Positions 61,067-64,000 of a stretch of DNA of 64,000 bases are shown here, piece after piece (within the stretch, counting starts at the first letter, position 1; each line of letters opens with the position of its first letter). Location: contig NC_135571.1 in NCBI RefSeq assembly GCF_964340395.1, positions 8,099,953 through 8,163,952 on the forward strand, in the 5' to 3' direction. The notes beneath the pieces are model-generated. The model was not told the origin of the DNA. It ran no database searches and was given only the letters and a program-made list of their open reading frames with translations. Made by a program: the position numbers and the translations under genes. Source of the DNA: Glandiceps talaboti (taxonomy: Eukaryota > Hemichordata > Enteropneusta > Spengelidae).

Positions 61067-62419
61067 CTGTGTAAAGTTATCACAATGATAGTAGTAAATA
61101 ACTGTTAGTAACGTTTGTGCGAAGGGTATACATTTTCTTCATATTGAATGGGTCTTTCTGCTGTTTAAAATGTTCAATGAACTAAATGATGCAGTTTTGT
61201 ATTTCCACATAAAAAATAATGTGAAACAACATATGTCAAGTACATTCTAGAAAAAAAAAATGTAAAAAGTGAGTGTAAGAGTATAAGAATATGTAACACG
61301 TGTGTGTAAGAGAATGAGAAGTGACAGTGAAACCTGCACAGGCCATAACTGGGATATTGTCCTATCGATCAGACAGTGAACATGTTATTTAGGAGTCTAT
61401 TTTATCTCTAAGTAATATAATAATAAGTTGAAATTGTGGGTGCTGATTTTGGCTGCGCATCCAAACAAGTTTGATTGGAATTATTGCACGATACTTTGTA
61501 AAATACTACATAAATGTGTTTCCTCACAGGGAATTCAAGACATATCATGTTGAATAATTTTACGAGGAAGTCATTATATTTGAAAAACGTTTTTTAAAAA
61601 ACCTTGCAGTTTCAGCTAGTGCAGTTTTAACAAAGTCGGTAAAATTCAGCAAACACTCGTAAAACACAAGCAATCACACTCTCTCAGCATGGCGATGCTT
61701 TAATACATGGGGAAGTTACTGGTAGGTTCTTAGATGTGACTTCGGGATTACCCATACTATTCTCAAATCACTTCCTGTACGTACAATAACAAACTTCTAA
61801 CACATTTTGTGTTATCGTTTACTGTTTATTGCGTTACAGACACGGACTTTGTGTATGTTCTTTCGTACTTAAAAATGTGATACAGTTGTTTTAAAAATTA
61901 AAATCCAACATAAAGACCACAGTTTTCATCAATATGGTTAACCTGTACCTATGTATGCCTCAAGAATACTTGATAGGAAAAGAAAAAGGGTGTCCTAAGC
62001 AGAAAGTATTTTCCTCTCGGTCGTAAGGAGATGTAACTGAGTGGTTTAGCATTCATAGCCAAACTACTGATATCACTCTTTTGTGTAATTATGCATTTTC
62101 CTCCATGTTTTATAACTTGCTATCTTGTTGAATAACGGTGATACCTATATCACGAAGTCTAGATTACACTTAAACTAAGTTCTCAATACCATAACTAGAT
62201 CAGATAAGTTTCAAGTAGAAAATCAATCAAATTTAAATATTAATGAAGGTAATACCATGTCCATGAATATTTCAATTCACATCGGCAATAGTAATGCAAC
62301 TTTTGAGAGATACTCTCTATAGGGAAATACCTGGATTAGGTTCATCGACAATGGAATTCACGCAATTTCGAACGAATAATGTGCATATACAGAAAACGGG
62401 GAATTAGTTTATGAAAATA
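61067..62419. other. 5' flank or first intron with a split MITE
   Basis: No signal-peptide exon is recognised. A family A MITE is present in two halves, 61185-61275 and 61768-61945, separated by about 490 bp. Part of that interval (61390-61520) resembles 32675-32810. Confidence 0.5.
61185..61945. mobile_element. Foldback MITE, family A (copy 6), split by other sequence
   Basis: Left part: AAAATAATGTGAAACAACAT and ATGTCAAGTACAT. Right part: GTACGTACAATAACAAACTT, TTTATTGCGTTACAGACACG and AAAATTAAAATCCAACATAA, ending ATCAATATGGTTAACC. The family order is kept, with about 490 bp of unrelated sequence in between. Confidence 0.65.
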
Positions 62420-62540
62420 GGCCGATGAATGTCTGATAGTGGGATGAATACCTTAATGATACTCCAGCAAATAGATAGGGAGATGAATACATGAATGGTC
62501 TTCTAAATAGATGGTGGGCTGAATACCTCAATGATACTTA
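62420..62540. repeat. Degenerate minisatellite, about 40-bp unit, three copies
   Basis: GATGAATACCTTAATGATAC, GATGAATACATGAATGGTC and CTGAATACCTCAATGATAC recur, with AAATAGAT(A/G)G between. Confidence 0.65.
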
Positions 62541-63217
62541 ATTCCGGGGAGGATGTATAAAGTATCAGTCTGTGATTAGAAATTGCGCAAATTTACAAAT
62601 TCTCTTTGAAATGTTGATACCTCATCTCAACAAACCATTAATCTACATGAAACATTATATGGAAGTATTCAAGTATATATTACAAATAGTTCTTAAAAGG
62701 TATGCAATTTCGCTTAGCTGTATATCTTGTCAATTACAACACACCTTATAAGTATAGAAAATAAAAAAAATTGTCTAATATTCGAGAATCCGTTTCAGTA
62801 CGGATTATAAACGGATTAAACACAAAGCTAATCCACAAGATTAATTCATCGGCAATAAGTTATTATAAATTTCATCGACAGATTTGTGTATGAATATAGT
62901 TTTACAGCTCTGATGTCGATAACAATTATTGAGTGTACCCAAAGTGACGTCATTGAATCTTTCATTTGGGGTTCCTCAATAAGAGATAGTAATGTGATTA
63001 AACATCTTTCAGAAATTATAATATCATTCAGATAAAGTAAAAGTAATACGGAAGAATTTTCGAACCTGGCTCCATTTCCGTTTAATATAGTCTTCGATCT
63101 ATACAGAAATTAATCATGCAGGAGGGTACAATCACCAAATCTGAACGCAAAATCTATAAACAGCATTAAAGGGCGGAGGTTGTCGGTGCGCATGTCTGAA
63201 TAAAATGCATTGTCATT
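62541..63217. other. Gene-free stretch
   Basis: No exon or repeat recognised. Confidence 0.4.
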
Positions 63218-63218
63218 T

Positions 63219-63270
<52 letters not shown>

Positions 63271-63333
63271 GTTTGTTTGTTTGTTTGTTTGTTTGTTTGT
63301 TTGTTTGTTTGTTTATTTATTTGTTTGTTTGTT
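63218..63333. repeat. (TTAG)n then (TTTG)n microsatellite
   Basis: About 50 bp of TTAG units followed by about 65 bp of TTTG with one TTTA interruption. It is not a telomere repeat. Confidence 0.95.
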
Positions 63334-64000
63334 TAGAAACAACATGCAACGCGTTGGTATCATTATATAAGCTCTTAACCGCTTGATTTCAGACCACCCA
63401 TGTTGAATTCAAATTATTTGCATGATTCCAGAGTTAAGTTTGGAAAAGTCTTCCATTGATTATGTAAATTGCTTCTCAGAAAAGTTTTGTTTGTGCGTCA
63501 CTACTTACTTCTTAAGTTTTCGTAGGGAGGTACCTCGAGGCACGCGTATCCCGATTGGAAAATCGCTTCATTTTAATACCCCAACTCTCATTATTACTAA
63601 ATGTGAAATGTTTCATCATCAATAAACATGGCAATGCGGCCTGTCCAATTAATATCATGAAATCCAGATCTTGTGGCGTATGTATAGAGTATATTGTTAT
63701 CAATACTTTCGTAAAATATTAATCGAAACCTTTTTAAATCAAATTTGCTATCAATATACTACCTCCAGTTAAATTACTTTAGAATTCAATTTTAACAATT
63801 AAAAGACATAGTCAATAATCCGTATGCTCTAGGCAGTTGTTGGGATATATATTTACTGAACAAACTCATATATATATATGCGCATCACATCCGGGTACCA
63901 GTTCTTCTGCGAGTTCGAATTCTATCGCTTGAATTTCCGTTAGTCGTCTGAAGATCGCATTCAAGAGTGAAACTCTGAGTAACGGTTCCGTACCATAACT
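63334..64000. other. Gene-free right edge
   Basis: The frames at 63422-63625 and 63512-63703 show neither a signal peptide nor a domain. The missing first exon of the GABA-B-like gene could lie here unrecognised or beyond the window. Confidence 0.4.

Noticed and set aside
63218-63333. TTAG repeat as possible telomeric sequence
   Set aside because: The unit is TTAG grading into TTTG; animal telomeres use TTAGGG or TTAGG, and the run is short and interstitial.

Overview
The window is animal nuclear DNA: AT-rich, mostly intergenic, with genes carrying GT/AG introns. It holds many very long microsatellites (GA, TG/CA, TATG, TCTG, CAGT), foldback MITE-like elements and decayed LINE fragments. An intronless rhodopsin-class GPCR and a many-exon GABA-B-type receptor of a divergent kind fit an invertebrate with expanded receptor families, such as a hemichordate, cephalochordate, echinoderm or lophotrochozoan. 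I cannot name the species from the sequence.

Only two loci are convincing protein-coding genes, both on the minus strand. (1) 9143-10159 is a complete, intronless 338-residue class A GPCR with every family hallmark. (2) From about 48.3 to 61.1 kb lies most of a GABA-B receptor subunit-2-like gene. I traced 15 exons by hand. They keep one open frame of about 757 codons through all splice phases: Venus-flytrap domain, seven transmembrane helices and the start of a C-terminal coiled coil. The signal-peptide exon was not found, and the terminal exon is only a candidate. The two receptors probably act at the cell surface; nothing shows that they work together.

Layout: 1.2-5.1 kb, an 11-copy tandem array of about 372 bp with a four-monomer higher-order period of 1,488 bp. 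5.1-9 kb, a retroelement tail and several MITEs. 9.1-11.0 kb, the GPCR and candidate upstream regulatory motifs. 12-23 kb, MITEs and a 5'-truncated LINE bounded by a 40-bp direct repeat. 24-34 kb, microsatellites and a LINE pol remnant. 34.6-38.4 kb, a diverged inverted repeat of about 3.7 kb total. 38.6-48 kb, microsatellites, MITEs and long stretches with no recognisable content. 48.3-61.1 kb, the GABA-B-like gene with repeats in its introns. 61.1-64 kb, its 5' flank or first intron.

Repeat families were recognised by eye, by aligning copies within the window. Copy boundaries are good to a few bases where terminal inverted repeats are clear and to tens of bases elsewhere. No database search was possible.
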